From NCBI RefSeq assembly GCF_003254395.2, contig NC_037640.1:654501-718500 (forward strand): 64,000 bases of DNA, written 5' to 3'. Positions 24,636 to 37,899 of this stretch are shown piece after piece (position 1 is the first letter of the stretch; every line of letters starts with the position of its first letter). A program made the translations under genes and the position numbers. The notes beneath the pieces were generated by a model. That model was given only the letters and a program-made list of their open reading frames with translations, was not told the origin of the DNA and ran no database searches. This DNA comes from Apis mellifera (lineage: Eukaryota; Arthropoda; Insecta; Hymenoptera; Apidae).

Positions 24636-25540
24636 GAGCTATCTGAATGTTTCTAAATTATATTGCATTATTAGAAGATTTGATGAATTTTTATTTCTTA
24701 TTAATAATCAAATTTTTGAATATAAATTTTGTTTAAAAAAAATTAAATTTATGTTTATGTAAAATTAATTAAAAAAAAATTTTACTTATGTTCTTTTTGA
24801 TACGGTATAATATTATCAATATTTTAAATTTATTTTAAAAAATTTGTTTAAATATTATATTATTATTATATTATATATTATATATTATATTATTATATTA
24901 TAATTATATAAAAAAAAATATATTATAAAACAAATTATTTATAAAAATAATGTCATTTTTTTTATTTTGATTTATTTCGATTCTTAATATTGAGCTTGAA
25001 ATATATTGTTAAGTTCAAAATTATAGCTTTAATTTAATTTATAACTTTTCCTTATTACCATCAGCTTTAATTTTCAAAATATTTGCAAAAAACTTTTCAT
25101 GAATCTATTTATCTTATGAATATATTTAATATGATATTGTATATATATTGATGAATACGAACATAGATAACATAATTATTCTCATATGGATAAATAATAT
25201 ATTCTTAATGACTATTCCTTAATTATAATTTAATTTAAACAATAAAGAACAAAATTAATGGATTGTAGATTAGGTTAAATTAGATTTTATTGTTTAATGA
25301 AAATTGTATTCTTATAAGAGAATTTAAAGAAATAAAGATTTAAAATTTCTAAAAAAATGTACTTGTCAAAATAGATTCTAGAATAATTTCATATGTATTG
25401 TACAATTTCATATTACATTTTTATTTTAAAATAATTATAGTTTTTAAGAAAAAATTTAATTTTACTTAAAAAAATATTTGACAAAGTGATTTTCTTAAAA
25501 GATCTAAAGATTATATTTACATTCGATTATTTTCATATAT

Positions 25541-25542
<2 letters not shown>

Positions 25543-25581
<39 letters not shown>
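25543..25581. repeat. TA dinucleotide microsatellite
   Basis: A nearly pure TA run ends in ACACA. It may be polymorphic in length. Confidence 0.9.
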
Positions 25582-25584
<3 letters not shown>

Positions 25585-26704
25585 AGCTTTTTGATATCGA
25601 TATTTTTATATCATATAAAAAAATCATAAATTAGGTATAAAAGTAGATCAATTAAAATATAATTTATAATTCAGATTTTTAAAACTTCCATTTTCATATC
25701 ATTCACATTGAGATTCATATAATGAGATTGTAATGAGATTTATATCATTGAAGATTGATTATATAGGATTGTTCATTTTGACATTAGGAATTATAAATTA
25801 ATCATCTAAGACTATTTGAAATAACGATGAGAAAACGAGATCTAGATTACATGTTAATGATATTTTATAATTATATATAATGTAATATAATTTTAAATAA
25901 TAATAATAATAAAATAATAATATAATAATATAATATAATAATATAATATAAATTCTTGAAAAAAAATTATTATTTATACTATATTTATTAATATTAATTA
26001 TATTAATCATATAATAATTAACATATATTTAAAAAAAGGAATTATTTTCAATTTCTGAATTTTTTGAGATTAATTTTTTTATTAATTCATAATTTTCAAA
26101 AAAAAAATTAAAGATTCATTAATTTTTTTTCTTTGATAAAGGACAATTTTTTTTATTTTTTTTAATTTTTAATTTTTAATTTTTTAATTTTTTTTAATTT
26201 TTAATTTTTAATTTTTTTAATATTAAAAAAATTAAAAAATAAATATATTATAAGAAATATTCTTACTATAATTATGATTTTTCTAATTGTAATTCAAATA
26301 ATTATAGTTTTTATTTGTTTTTAAATACTAATAACTATAAATAATTAATAATAAATTTGTAACATAGATTGTAAATTGCGGTAATGATTAAGTAGAAATA
26401 TTAATATTAACTGAAATTATTAATATTAATATTAATATTAATATTAAAAAATAATTTAAAGTAAATTTAAAGTAAAACTAACAATTAGGAAAAGCAATTC
26501 CGTTTTTATGAATGATGATTAATTAATGATTTTATATTTTGAACATTACTTTTTTAAATAGTTTCTAAAAGATTTTATCATTCATTTATTAAAAAGTTAT
26601 CAACAAATAATAATATATAGTAGTTATTTTGAAAATATATAATAATATAATAATATAATAATATTTAGTAGTTATTTTGAAAATAATGTAAATATACTAT
26701 AGAA

Positions 26705-26708
<4 letters not shown>

Positions 26709-26754
<46 letters not shown>
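26709..26754. repeat. Pure AT dinucleotide microsatellite
   Basis: About 23 uninterrupted AT units, one of the longest pure dinucleotide runs in the window. Confidence 0.92.
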
Positions 26755-26756
<2 letters not shown>

Positions 26757-29749
26757 CATATAATATAAATATTGCATAAATTTTCAATTTATAATAATGT
26801 AATTTTATTATTTAAAATTTCAATGTATAAATACAGAAGAATCTCTCCTATAGCCTATTAAAATAATATAATTTAATCTTGTTTATCTCTAAGATAGATC
26901 AAATTTTTATATCTTAAATTTAAGTAAAAAATGAGTTAGATTAAATCAGATTATATTATTTCTAATAACATTATAAAAGTTTTAATCAATAATAAAAATA
27001 TTAAATTAATAATAAAATATTATAATATATATTAATTTTGTTGCAAAATGCAGGCTATAGTTCCATATAGTTGTGAATGATCATCGTATTGATTTCTAAA
27101 ATATTAATAAAATACATGATATAAAAATATATAATATATAATATACATATATAATATACATTACTATACATTAAAAACTATATATATATAGATACAATAT
27201 TACTAATTGAAAACTGTATAGTAATACAACTGTCTAATAGTCATCAATATCGAATGTCAATTTAAGTTAAATATTAATGTAATAATATTGGCTTCAATAC
27301 TTGTAATATCTTATTTATAATTTTATCTATTTTTTATATTAAGTTTTAATTACGATGCAGAGAAACGAATTTGATATTTCAAATAAAGTAAATCAAGATT
27401 ATGAAAGAAACTTGAAAATGATTTCAAATAAAAAAAAAAAAATGAATACTTTCTTTTTTTCTTTTTTTTTTGCAAAAAAGAATCGCACATAAAATTTTAT
27501 TTTAACATTTATATTGATGTAATTAATTTTTTTTTTTATGAAAACGACTTTAATAAAAAATATTATTAAACATAAAAATGATAATTGTATAATAATTCTA
27601 TGACAATGCATTACATTTCGTTTTCTTTATACAATAAAATATTAAGTTATAATTTAATATTAAATCTTTAAAATCCTATAATCATTCATTGATTCGCTAT
27701 AATTGATATTTGATTAGATAAATATCAAAATTAATTTTATGATGGATTAAAACAATAAATTTAAATGATTTTGAATTAAATTTTTTTATTCAGTGAAATA
27801 TCAATAAAAAAAATATTTTAATTTGATCCAAAGAGAATTTTGTCGAACTTGTACATAAAGTTATTTCGAATGAAAATTTGATAGAATATTTAATAAATTT
27901 TTGAAATTTGTAACCTTTGAAGAAATTTTATAATTTCTGAAATTGTTAAACTAACTTATGAAGCAAGATAATTTGAATTTCATTCAATATCTCCAACATT
28001 TTCAAGCGTTTTAAGTAGTAGTTTTTAGTAATTACGAACGGGTATAGTTCTTTTATATTTTTTAAACAATCGAGTCTGAAATATATAACAACAATGGTCA
28101 TTTTAAATCATATATACGCGCTAAATGTCTTGTGACGGATCATTGTAGAAGTATTTGCAAGAGTGACTCCCATGTGCTACGATGCAACTTCTTGGAACAT
28201 TTGGAAACTGTTTTCTAATACGACTATTGATTCTTTTTAAAATTCTTTTTTAGTTTGTATTTTCGTTGATAATAATTATTAAAAGAAAAATCAAATGACA
28301 AGTAAAATCATAAAATCGAAACAGATCAATAAATACAATTCAGTCCAAATAAAATACAGTTAAAAATCAGATAGAATTTAGTTCTATCAATCAAGAACTT
28401 TGTTTTGTAATGTGCGTTTAATATGTGAATAATTATGAAATATTATATATTTTGGATATTAGCTCATGTTATGGAAATGAGATAATTCAATAAAATCAAA
28501 TTATCAATATCAAAATTACATTAACAACAAAGAATTTTGAATATTGGTTATTATTATAATACGAATGCTTAAGATTATCCACACAATGTGCGATCATAAT
28601 TAGCTATGTTTGAGATGAGTTTCATTATAATATAATATAATTAATTACTAATTAATTAAAAAAATATTTGTTTAATAATAAATATTATTTTGTTTTAGTA
28701 TGACAATGTATCTCATTCTCGAAAAGAATGCAGAAGCAGTAAAGTTACAACAAAAAATAAATATATGAAATCTTATTTATCATAAGAAAATCGATCCTTT
28801 TCAGGGCCATCAATACTTTTAACATAAGCATAATTTAAGATTCTATTTTGAAATTACTGAATCGTGATTAACTGATTAGTGTTTATGCAACGAAGGATAG
28901 ATGTATTGATCCAATGATGGATGTGTTATTTTTTCAATAATGTTTTATTTATAATATATTTAGTGTTCTGTATTAATTTGTCAAAAATTAAGTTCGTCAA
29001 TGTTAAAGAAGGATGTTCAAAAAATGTTATGATCAACATTTCAAAGCTTGACTTGAATTTTAGAATAATTGATTTTATTTATTTATTGGTGAATTGTTTT
29101 TTAATATAGGTTATATATAATATAGGCTATATAGTAATAGGCTGCATGATTAATTTTTTCTTATTTAATATGTAATATTTGTTAAAAAAATTTTACATTG
29201 ATTTTTTTATTTTTTATTTTATTACAATTTTACTACAATTATATTAGTACATTTTATTACAATTATTCAACACATTTTCTTTGAGTTATATTGTTTAGAC
29301 TTATTCGTTCGATTAATAACATGAAGCCAAAGCTATTGTCACGATTCACACGAATAATTGGCCAATATTTTTTGTTAATAATTTGTTAATAAAATTAATA
29401 AATATTTTTGCTTTGAAAAAAAAAGTTACTTGAAATTATCCAGAAATCTTCAATATTTTTGGTATATTCTATATATATATATATATATAGAAAAACTAAT
29501 ATAATATGTTTAATAAATATAATATAAAAAATATATATATAATAAAATATACATATATATAATAATATATATAATAAAATATATATATAATAATATATAT
29601 AATAAAATATACATAAAGAATAAATTTTAGTTCATTGAAATTATATTTCAGTCACTATAAACTATTTTATCCATAAGTAAATCGTTGTATAATATTATCT
29701 ACTTGATATCTCTAAAAATCTCTTATCTCTAAAAATCAAGTTTGCTCCA

Positions 29750-30110
29750 GAAAACAGCACGCTGATCATTTTCGAAGTAGCATTTGACAGAGTTTTTCGA
29801 GAATTAAGATCATTGTCATTTTGACAAAATTGATTTAGGATAAGTTCAACAGTATTCGAATTATATTAGAAAATATCATTCTGATTGTTTTCTAGAGCTG
29901 TTACAGAGATGTCTAAAAGCCATATTATTTATTAAAATTTTTAGGCCAGAATTTGAACTTACTGTTATAGCTAAGCTACAAATAGATCGCAATTACGTTG
30001 TTTAACACAAATTTGACGAGTTATGTCGAATTTTGTTCTGAAAAATAGATTTTGATAAAAATAATAGATTTTTAGAACGAAAATCATTGTTATAGCCAAT
30101 TGATATCAAT
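29750..30110. repeat. Degenerate repeat block related to the 42-43 kb array
   Basis: Contains about two to three degraded units with the same ordered phrases as the array at 42120-43080: AACACAAATTTGACGAGTTA, TCTGAAAAATAGATTTTGAT, then AACGAAAATCATTGTTATAG. It is better mixed in base composition than its flanks. No open frame runs through it. The relation to the distant array is by eye. Confidence 0.6.
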
Positions 30111-30779
30111 TACCAGGTCTCACCACGAGATAACTACGCATCGAGAAAAAATATAAATAATTGATAATCGAAATGAATAATTAATATTAAATAAATTATG
30201 AAAAAAATAAGAAAAAAAAAATAAGAAATAAAAATTAAATAAATTTGAAAAGAAAAAATTAATTCGGAATGAAATGATTATTTAAATTAATGTTTTACAA
30301 TAGCAATTTATCGTTCGCAATTAATTCCACATTATGACAACATGGCTTAATTTATATCTTAATATTATTTTCATCTATCTTAATTTATTTATTATAATTA
30401 ATAATAATACAAATTTTAAATTTATAACGCGTAACAAAAATATTCTTATTTTACTTAACGCGAAAAAAGAAATTATGTAATTAATTTAATTCAAGAATTG
30501 CAATGTTTAGTAAGAGAGAGCTCAAAATGTCGTATAAATTTTATATGTAATCCAGTATAATAATTGAGAAAAATAATTAATCATGCAAAGTTTAGATTGG
30601 AATACATATACGCGTAGTTCTTGACTTGCCATCGATTTTCATCATAATAAATAATGAAATATTTTTAAGTTTTAAAATATTTTAAAAACTTTTTAATGAA
30701 ATATTTTCTTTAAGTAAACAAAATTTTGAAGAAAAGAATTGGAAATCAATTATTGGATCTCACCAGAGGAGATAACTAT

Positions 30780-31135
30780 ATCGAAACGCACATTCAATTA
30801 TAAATTAAAAAATAAATCAAAAAATAAATGTGGAATAGATAAAAGAATAAATAAATGAGTATAAGTTAAAGAATAAATCAAGAAATAAATTTAGAAATGA
30901 ATAGATAAAAAAATAAATAAATAAATAAATAAATAAATAAAATATATTTTAAGATAATACACAATAAATTAAAAAAAATAGAAATAAATAAGTAAAAGAA
31001 TAAGTGAATAAATAAATGAATGAAAATTATATATTAAGAAATACGTTATAAAATAAATGTTTAAATAAATGAATGTGCAGATAATTAAATAAATGAAGCG
31101 ATAAGTAAATATTAATTAAAAAATAAAATAATATA
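30780..31135. repeat. AAAT-rich imperfect tetranucleotide repeat
   Basis: Imperfect AAATAAATAAAT-type repeats with interspersed GAAT and AAGAATAAAT variants, including a purer core at about 30905-30945. Sequence of this kind forms by slippage and carries no gene. Confidence 0.75.
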
Positions 31136-32149
31136 CGACAATAATGTTAAATAAATTTTATTTTATTATTCACAATAAATGAATAAAAAATTCTGGATAT
31201 TATAAAAATTTAGTGAAAATATCATGGATTTTTTCAACGTAAGTTGAGAAATGACTCTATTGCATCGTATGTAAAAGAAATTTCTGCCATTGTTACGAAG
31301 TTGGATGAAAAAGTACGTTTTTTACCAATTGTGCCAAATCTGATTTATCGAGTAGAATGACAAATAATTCAACAATTTTTTAACTTTTATTACTAATTTA
31401 TAACATTGTAATAATTTATTACGATAAAAAAATTCATGTATCTTTACTATTTTTATCGTTTTTCATGCCTTTAACAATTTATTATGATAATTGTAAACGT
31501 AATAATTGATATATTTTTATAAATTAAAACTAAATTTTAGATTTCTATGATATTAGTTTTTGATTCAATTATAATTATTCAATTATAATTTTATTAAGAT
31601 ATTTTAAATGCCATTTTACATGAAAAACAACAGATTATTCATATTGTTTTATAATTAAAATGGCGGATAGTAATCAATCGAGAATAACGAAATGTAATAT
31701 AAATAAAAATTTGTGAATAAAAAGAATAATTGATATTGGATAATAGTGGATAATTCTTGTTTTATTTGCTAATAAAAATTTCTGCTAATAATCGTCGCAA
31801 TTGAATTTAAATTAAAATTCAAATAATTGTGCGTTACTTCATTCATTAACAAAAAATCTAAAGCATTTAATAATTTTACTATTCGGATCAACGATATACG
31901 TGTAATTGATCGATGAGATTGAATAAGATTTTGATGTTACATTTTCCTCAAAGATCTATAATCATTTGATTTTTTATTAAATTCTAAAATCACCTTTCAG
32001 TTAATATATATATTATATATATATATTATAATTATAATATATAAATGTGATATACAATATATAAATTATTTCGGGAAAAATGATAAACTCATTCTTATTC
32101 AAAATTTTCTACAAATAAAACAATAATTTTATAATAATATCTAATACGA

Positions 32150-32410
32150 ATAAAAAATTAAAAATCAAATTAAATTAAATAAAATCAAATTAAATTAAAA
32201 GATAAAAGTTTTTTTTTAAATTAAAAGTTAAAAGTTAAATAAAAAAATATAATTATAAATTTAGTTGAAATAAAATTAATCATTAAAAAATAAATTAAAA
32301 TCTAAATAATAAATAAAAATATATTTAAAAGTTAAATTTAATTAGAAATTAAATAATAAGTTAAATAAATGTTAAAAAATTAAAAGTTAAAAGTTAAAGC
32401 AAATTAAAAA
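32150..32410. repeat. Imperfect TTAAAAGTTAAA-type repeat
   Basis: Short A-rich units reading AAATTAAAAGTTAAA or close variants recur irregularly over about 260 bases, consistent with slippage-generated low-complexity sequence. Confidence 0.7.
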
Positions 32411-34092
32411 TTACATTTAGATAAAAATTAAACTCAATGTAACTGTTATAAAAGTTGATCAAGAAAATGATTTCTAAATCATAATCTTTTTTCTTTAAAA
32501 TCGCGACATGACATAAGGTTAGTTAAATTTGAATGTATTTTATTTGTTCATGTTGTGAAAAATGAGTTTTCTATTATAATTCAATTTAATTATTGTATTA
32601 GATTTTTATTATTAATTTATATTATAATAATATTATAATAATATATTTAAAAATTAATATATTCTTACGCATAACAAATACAAATTAAATCTATATTATT
32701 TTTTTTAATTTTTAAGTTATATTACAATATTTTAAATGTTATTTATTGTTATTATATATGTCAAAAATCATAAAGGGGAATTGCGTTACATCGATATAGA
32801 TATCGAAATTTGTGGACTTTGATATTTATTGAATTTGATGGTTTAATTTGTAGATTATTAGTTTTTTTTTCAAATTAATATGTTTGTATTGAATTATTTT
32901 TTACAAGTATTATTACATCGAAAATTAAATTGATTTTCTGTCATTATCAATACTCCATACTAAAAATGTCCGAAGTCGGATTTGAATTTAGTTATTGTTT
33001 TATTTAATGTAAAATTGGTTTTAACTTTTATTTATTTGTGCAGATTATCATTTAATTAAGTAATGGAGATTAAATAATTAATTGAATGATTTCAAAGATG
33101 TAATAGATTATGCATCACGACTTTCGTATAAATATGATAACATTTGATTTATTTTAATAGAAGACAGTAATTTTTATAAGTTTTTTTTTTATTTTTTAAT
33201 CATATATAAAATAATTAAGAAATAAAAATAATTAAATGAGATTGTTATCAATCAATTTTATACATTCTCATATATTAAATATATCTCTTTAGCATTCTAA
33301 ATTAAATATATCATTTAGCATTTAAAATTGAGAATATTTCTTATAATAATTCTGTCTGTTTAAAAATAAAATCTATCGTTTTTATATTTATTTTGATATT
33401 ACAAGGTAGAAATATTTTGTTTTCGGATAATTGACTATTCATAACTGTAGTTCATAAAGTATTCATAAAAGTCGTTCGACATATTCGACGTATTTCGATT
33501 TGTTGCTGAATTTGAAACATCTTTTTCTTCTTCATTCAATTTGATAATCAAAATCGCAATGCGAAATATCATTCTTCCATCAAAAATTGTGTCTTTGGAT
33601 ATTTCACGTCAGGTGATTAATCTATCTTGTAATTTCTTTTTATTATATTCCCTGATTATTTTACTTTTATTATATATTTATTTTATTATATATTTATTTA
33701 TAATATTATTTGTTACATTTTATTTTATAATTGATAATTTTTTCAAGAAAAATAATTTATTCAATTTTTTATATTAAACTATTACGTTGTTAAATTTATT
33801 TGTAAAATAGATATTATCAATTTCTAAAATAAAATTTGAGCTTGGTTATTGGCTTATTCTAATACAATTACGTTAAAACATTTTTAAAAAAATTTTATAT
33901 ATTTATTCTAAAAATTTTATTATTTTTTCTGCAAGTTATTAGTTTACTATAAAAAAGAAATTTCAATATGAACAATCATTTCAGCAATCGTTCAACACGG
34001 TGATTAATCAGATAAGCGTTAATATTTTTTATATGCAAAAAAAAAAACATTTTTCTTTTCTTTATTATTATTTTTTACTATAATATATATAT

Positions 34093-34097
<5 letters not shown>

Positions 34098-34140
<43 letters not shown>

Positions 34141-34141
34141 G

Positions 34142-34210
<69 letters not shown>

Positions 34211-34212
34211 TT
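34098..34212. repeat. Large TA microsatellite with GTATA/CATATA interruptions
   Basis: Over 110 bases of TA units interrupted by G or C at intervals (TATGTATATA and TACATATATA). The interruptions are inverted with respect to each other across the array, making it an extended palindrome. It produces a spurious Tyr-Ile frame on the minus strand. Confidence 0.9.
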
Positions 34213-37122
34213 CTATTTATTACTATAATATATCTATTTGGTAAGTAACTTATAATAAATATAGATAAATTATTAAGAATATTATGATAAAAATAGAAAA
34301 GATTAAACAAATTACATTCTTATTTCGAATATTTTTAATTACGAATATTTATTAGAATTAGTGCAATTATCGATTACGCGAACAGATAATTATCTTTATT
34401 AAATATTTTTCATCAATTTAGAATTTCATCTTTCTTATTTCAATTTTTTAAATAAATCATTATACAAGATATATATGTTTTAAATTATGATTTTTCATTT
34501 TTTTTTATACAGATCTATTTTTTTCTACTTTCTTCTATTTCCCATGGATCAACATCGATGGCAATGCATGATTCTTCTCATTTAATGGCGAGTCGTATCC
34601 ATTTTTGTTTTTTTGATCATTTATCTCATGATCATAATCCGTTACGAAAAATCCAAATCGATATGAGTGACTGCTTGTATACGTATATCGCGGATATTTA
34701 TTATATTATACTCGTGAATACAATAGTAATATTTTATTGTATTTTATTTATTAATTTACGTTTGGTTATGTTAATTAATATTTGAAGTATTAAAATTGAA
34801 ATATTATTTAATTATATTAATCGAATTTTATAAAATATATTAATTATAATTTATCGAATTTTATAAAAATATAAAAATTAGAAGAAACATTTATTATAAA
34901 ACCTGAATTAAGAATATTGTCATATCTAACGTATAATACGTAATAATTTATATGCTTCAGAGAAAAAGAAGATATATATTAATAAATAAAAGAAAACGAA
35001 ATAGAGAAATAAAAAAAATAGAGAAATTGTCCAATTGTATCTTGTCACTGTCATTTTTCTTCATCATAAAGAACAATAATTGTTTAGACACTGAACACCA
35101 GATATTGAACAAATAGGATGATTCTGCAAAAACAATGCTGTTTTTGAGAGAAAAATTTGATAATCTTTCATTTTGTATATTTAAAAACAATTCGGTGTAG
35201 CTAAAATGTCAATATTGTTCTGGAATCTAAAATTACTCTTCCAACGACAATCAGCATCATCCTACTTGAGAAGAATTAGTGCAAACACTTTACTGCAAAC
35301 ACATGCGCAACAGCTTCTTAGGAAACGGACTTGTGAGTAACGTAATTCTTAACACATTCTAGAAATTTTTTTTGAATTAGGAGTAATCACTTAATCAGGT
35401 GGCTGATCCACACTATTATTGGACAGTGTATTCCACTGAAGATCCGCAAGCTTGCGAGATTAATATAGAGAGGGCTTTAGAGAATACCACTGTTTTAGAA
35501 CTTTTTGAACTGTTAGAACTTCGAAAACCAGAACCGTCAGAACTTTCTGAACTGTTAAATCTTTCGAATTTTTTGAATCCTATATTTTTCAAGAACTTTT
35601 TAAATTTAGAATTTTTTCTTAATATATAATTTCGAATCTTAATGATAATGTAAACCATGATTACCATATGGACTTTGCTTTTAATCATTTTGTTAAGAGC
35701 GAATTTTGTAATAATTATTTTTATTTTTACTCTATATCACAGGAACGAGTTGAAGCTAACAATAATATAACACTAATTATAAACGTTAATTCAGAATTTA
35801 AAAAAAAAATTAAAATTCTATCTTTTTTCCCCTATCTCAAATATTGATCTTAAATTAAATAAATTTTTTTGATCTTAATTTAAGATAAATTAAAAATATA
35901 ATAAATTAAAAAATTAAAAATATATGAACTATAAATGATTTTTCAAAAATTAAGAATAAAAATATTAAAATGATTCCTATACATATTCCTATACATTCAC
36001 TATTGGAAAAAAGTTTTGTGGAGAGAACCATTTGATTAATGTGAGAGTAAACGCCTATTTTTACACGTATTTTTGTTTCTATTTGTATATTAATTCGATT
36101 GTGATAGAGAGAGCAATAAAACAACAATCTAAATCTCGATACATTACTGTAAGCATAGAATTCAGAGTATTCTAACGTATCCATATAATATAAAAAAATT
36201 TTTTTAAAATATTTTTTATATTTTTTTTATAATGTCTCATAATATGTGTAGACAAATTTTAATAATAATTTAATTTTTTAATTATTTACGTATTTGTATT
36301 GAGTAATTAAGATAATAATTATATATATATATATGAATAAGCTAGATATACTATAGGTACTTTATTATTATATTGATAATTTATAGTTTTATAAATTATT
36401 TTAATTTTCTTAGATGATTATCCTAACATAACTTTATAAATGATATAAAATTTGAATATTACTCACTATATACTCACTATTTTGAATATAATTGAAAATA
36501 TGGCAGTTCTTTTACTACTAAATAGCATGTGATATCAGGATGTCGTATCAACAAAACATTTGAAAAATAGCTAATTCTTGTAAAGAACTTTTCTTAGTCA
36601 CAGTTTCTTTTCAAGAGTGAATTATATATATTTCCACTACTTCGTCTAAGTTTTAAATTTGATTATTTTATTTCAATATTTCCTCTAACAAATTTTACTC
36701 TTTTCTTTTACTACTTACAGTTATTTTTATATATTTTCTTTCAAAATAGTGTTTCTTTCAAATCATAATATTTATGATTAACATTTTCGAACATCATCTC
36801 CATCTCCCTGATCGAAACTTTATATTCATAATATTTTAAATAGTTTGATTTATATTAAATCAATTTTTTTTTTAATTTTTTTCAACGTCCTGAGTCATAT
36901 TTTTTTTTTAAATCAACAATAAATATATTCTCGTAAAAAACTAATGCAAATTAATTTAAAAATTAAATTAAACAAAATAAAAATGTGTGTAAGAATATAA
37001 AAAAATTATATTTAGTTACAATTGAAAAATCGAAAATATATTAAAAATACTAATAATTCCAATAAGAACGATTAAAAAATTAAAAAAATAAAAAGAAAAT
37101 ATCATTAAAACTTCTTTATATA

Positions 37123-37441
37123 ATATTAATTTTACTTATTTAATATTAACATTGTATTAATAATAATAATGAAAAAGAAAAATTATTATCAAAAAAGTTA
37201 TTGACGAAATAAGAAAATAAATATAATATTTTATTTATTTAATATTATTTAATATTATTATATATATTATATTTATATTATATTATATTTATATTATTAT
37301 ATTTATTTATTTAATATTATTTAATATTATTTAATATTATATTATTAATTTTATTTATTTAATATTAACATTGTATTAATAATAATAATGAAAAAGAAAA
37401 ATTATTATCAAAAAAGTTATTGACGAAATAAGAAAATAAAT
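37123..37441. repeat. Near-perfect direct duplication of about 100 bases
   Basis: The block 37123-37222 recurs at 37343-37441 with only a few differences. Both copies contain TTAACATTGTATTAATAATA, then GAAAAAGAAAAATTATTATC and AAAAAAGTTATTGACGAAAT. The copies are separated by about 120 bases of ATTTAATATT repeats. Such similarity in unselected AT-rich DNA implies a recent duplication, or an assembly artefact. Confidence 0.9.
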
Positions 37442-37899
37442 CAATAAATTTAAAAAACTAAAAACATTAAATTGCAATATCTATCTAACGTAGTCTAAAA
37501 ACAAAGAAATGTTACATAATAATTGATGAAATTTTAAAGATTAATATTTTTACAAATATTACAGCAAACATATTTCGTATGATCATTGAATATGCATCGA
37601 TTATTAGTAGTTATTTTCCGAAGAAATATTTCCGTTCTGAAACTAAAATTTTTCAAAAAATTAAATCTGCCATTTTAAGTGTCACTATATTTGATAGGGT
37701 AACTATCAAATAGGATAATAATGCTTACGAGATTTATAAACAGTATTCGAAGAAATTCCTTATAAAAATCTTTTTTTATTATTATTTTTTACAGACGTCT
37801 ATTAAATCTAAATAAAAAGTGATGTTATCTAAAATATTATGTTATTTTTGAGAATTTAGTCAATACTTATATATTTTTATTATATTTCAATCAGCTCGG

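Larger units (their letters stand above)
24640..29740. other. Gene-free AT-rich region with microsatellites
   Basis: Five kilobases with no supported gene. It contains TA microsatellites (25543-25581, 26709-26754), a run of TTTTTAAT-type repeats (about 26150-26220), ATT/AAT runs at 25880-25950 and TA-rich repeats at 29465-29610. A better-mixed block at 28110-28220 stands out from the AT background but shows no open frame or known motif. Open frames at 25798-26010, 27399-27611 and 28921-29109 have Ile/Tyr/Phe-rich random composition. Confidence 0.55.
31140..37120. other. Gene-free AT-rich region
   Basis: No gene is supported. It contains AAATTAAAAGTTAAA-type repeats (32150-32410) and a large TA microsatellite (34098-34212). 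A leucine-rich repetitive frame on the plus strand (35399-35629) overlaps a serine-rich frame on the minus strand (35416-35688). A 44-codon frame at 35206-35340 (+) contains an excellent GTGAGT donor at 35333, but no matching in-frame acceptor was found. A frame at 34558-34785 (+) starts with a His- and Ser-containing stretch less biased than its surroundings, but I recognise nothing in it. Confidence 0.5.

Noticed and set aside
34095..34310. Minus-strand Tyr-Ile repeat protein
   Set aside because: Produced by translating the TA microsatellite.
35206..35629. Two-exon gene joining the frames at 35206 and 35399
   Set aside because: The donor at 35333 leaves phase 1, and joining to the acceptor at 35399 gives T-GT GGC TGA, an immediate stop.
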